Below are positions 52,028 through 52,710 of a stretch of 52,710 bases of DNA, in pieces. The stretch is from the NCBI GenBank assembly GCA_028285385.1, contig JANQPR010000105.1, forward strand, positions 1-52,710, in the 5' to 3' direction. The notes under the pieces were generated by a model that was not told the origin of the DNA, did no database searches, and was given only the letters and a program-made list of their open reading frames with translations. The position numbers and the translations under genes were made by a program. Position 1 is the stretch's first letter, and every line of letters begins with the position of its first letter. This DNA is from Phycisphaera sp. Lineage in GTDB: Bacteria; Planctomycetota; Phycisphaerae; Phycisphaerales; Phycisphaeraceae.

Positions 52028-52710
52028 TCAATGCGACACGGTCTCGGCACCAACCACCAAGCGCGGCTGCACCAATAACGAGCTGCGCGTCATCGAACGC
52101 GAGTCGGGCTCTTCCAGGCGACGCAGCAACTGACGCACGGCTTCGGCACCGATCAACTCGGGCTGGATGTCGATCGTCGCCGGCGCCGGGTTCAGCCCGC
52201 CGAGGATCGGGTCGTTGTCACACGCGAGCACGTGCACGTCCCGGCCCGGCTCGAGCCCGACCCGCCGCAACGCCTCGTACACCATGAACGTCCACCGGCC
52301 CCGGGGTACGAACAACGCGGTGACCTTCGGTCGGGCGTTGACCAGGTCACGCACCACCACGTCAAACGCGGCGCGGTCGACCTGCGTCTGGTGCGGCTCG
52401 GGGGCGGCGGCGTGGGTCGCATCCACAACCTCGACCGTAGCGCCGCCTTCCTCGGCCGCCACGACGAACTCCTGCTCGCGTTGCTGGAACCCGCGGTGCG
52501 AGTCCTCGATCCGCAGGTACGCGAGGTGTTCGTGCCCGCTGCCCAGGAAGTGCTCGGCGGCGATCCGACCGATCGCCTCGTTGTCCGGCGCGACGCGGTC
52601 CCCCCAATCGCCTTTGGCGGTCCGCCGGCTCATCATCCACACCGCGGGGAAGTCGCGGAGGTGGTCCGCGACCGTGTCGTTGGGCGGGTAGCCGTGCAGG
52701 ATCAGCCCGT
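52028..52710 (-). CDS. LacI/GalR-family transcriptional regulator, 5' end outside the window
   Basis: The visible 227 residues are the C-terminal effector-binding (periplasmic-binding-protein-like) domain. GLILHGYPPNDTVADHL at the window edge, PDNEAIGRIAAEHFLGSGHE, ALFVPRGRWTFMVYEALRRVGL and LACDNDPILGGLNPAPATID are typical LacI-family blocks. The DNA-binding helix-turn-helix lies beyond the window end. The gene is the first of the minus-strand carbohydrate locus in this window and is the natural candidate for its regulator, with a sugar or uronate as inducer. No palindromic operator was found in the short spacer after it. Confidence 0.88.
   Translation of the reverse strand, partial: GLILHGYPPNDTVADHLRDFPAVWMMSRRTAKGDWGDRVAPDNEAIGRIAAEHFLGSGHEHLAYLRIEDSHRGFQQREQEFVVAAEEGGATVEVVDATHAAAPEPHQTQVDRAAFDVVVRDLVNARPKVTALFVPRGRWTFMVYEALRRVGLEPGRDVHVLACDNDPILGGLNPAPATIDIQPELIGAEAVRQLLRRLEEPDSRSMTRSSLLVQPRLVVGAETVSH

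Overview
The window is about 52.7 kb of very GC-rich, densely coded bacterial chromosome. Several features point to a planctomycete, most likely the class Phycisphaerae: a SUF cluster with a long SufB, a LpoB/YcfL-type lipoprotein group, two pseudopilin-like proteins (one with a DGHV-type C-terminal signature), PEP-CTERM tails joined to dockerin-like EF-hand repeats, and a marine-type polysaccharide lyase locus with an SSS transporter and a LacI regulator. The taxonomic assignment is inference from gene families. No rRNA, tRNA, CRISPR array, transposase or phage gene was seen.

Layout. 1-17 kb is mixed housekeeping: an RluA-type pseudouridine synthase, a cobalamin adenosyltransferase, FolE2, a PilZ protein with a candidate c-di-GMP riboswitch-like leader, a methyltransferase, a short MgtE, a DUF2585 protein with a sugar isomerase/epimerase-like enzyme, an MFS-PlsC fusion, divergent SPFH and NfeD genes, a stand-alone FliN-like protein, TrpE, a membrane P-loop ATPase of KAP-like architecture facing a tail-anchored coiled-coil protein, a small Asp/Ala-rich lipoprotein and a nucleotidyltransferase. 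17.3-23.5 kb is the SUF iron-sulfur cluster system: an A-type carrier divergent from sufB-sufC-sufD, then sufS, with a small membrane-protein gene antisense between sufD and sufS. 23.5-31 kb holds a histidine phosphatase, a HEAT-like exported protein, a GT9 glycosyltransferase, a metallophosphoesterase, small membrane proteins, a lipoprotein, a pseudopilin and a DUF4190-like protein.

31.1-40.2 kb is the most unusual part. Six co-oriented genes encode four lipoproteins (two LpoB-like, one YcfL/DUF1425-like, one unassigned), a 1712-residue exported protein carrying both a subtilisin (S8) and a caspase-like (C14) protease domain behind TolB/LpoB/FlgT-like modules, and a single-pass ankyrin-repeat protein. 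All predicted products act in the envelope; I infer an envelope sensing or processing system.

40.2-52.7 kb is a minus-strand polysaccharide utilisation locus: LacI regulator, two PEP-CTERM proteins, a pseudopilin, an SSS symporter, a beta-helix protein, a PL6 alginate/chondroitinase-B-type lyase with dockerin and PEP-CTERM tail, and a sialate O-acetylesterase-like enzyme. Together these suggest cell-surface depolymerisation and deacetylation of an acidic polysaccharide followed by Na+-coupled uptake.

Most starts were reset from the longest open frame to the codon with the best ribosome binding site, or to one overlapping the upstream stop. Very high GC produces many long antisense open frames, which were left out.
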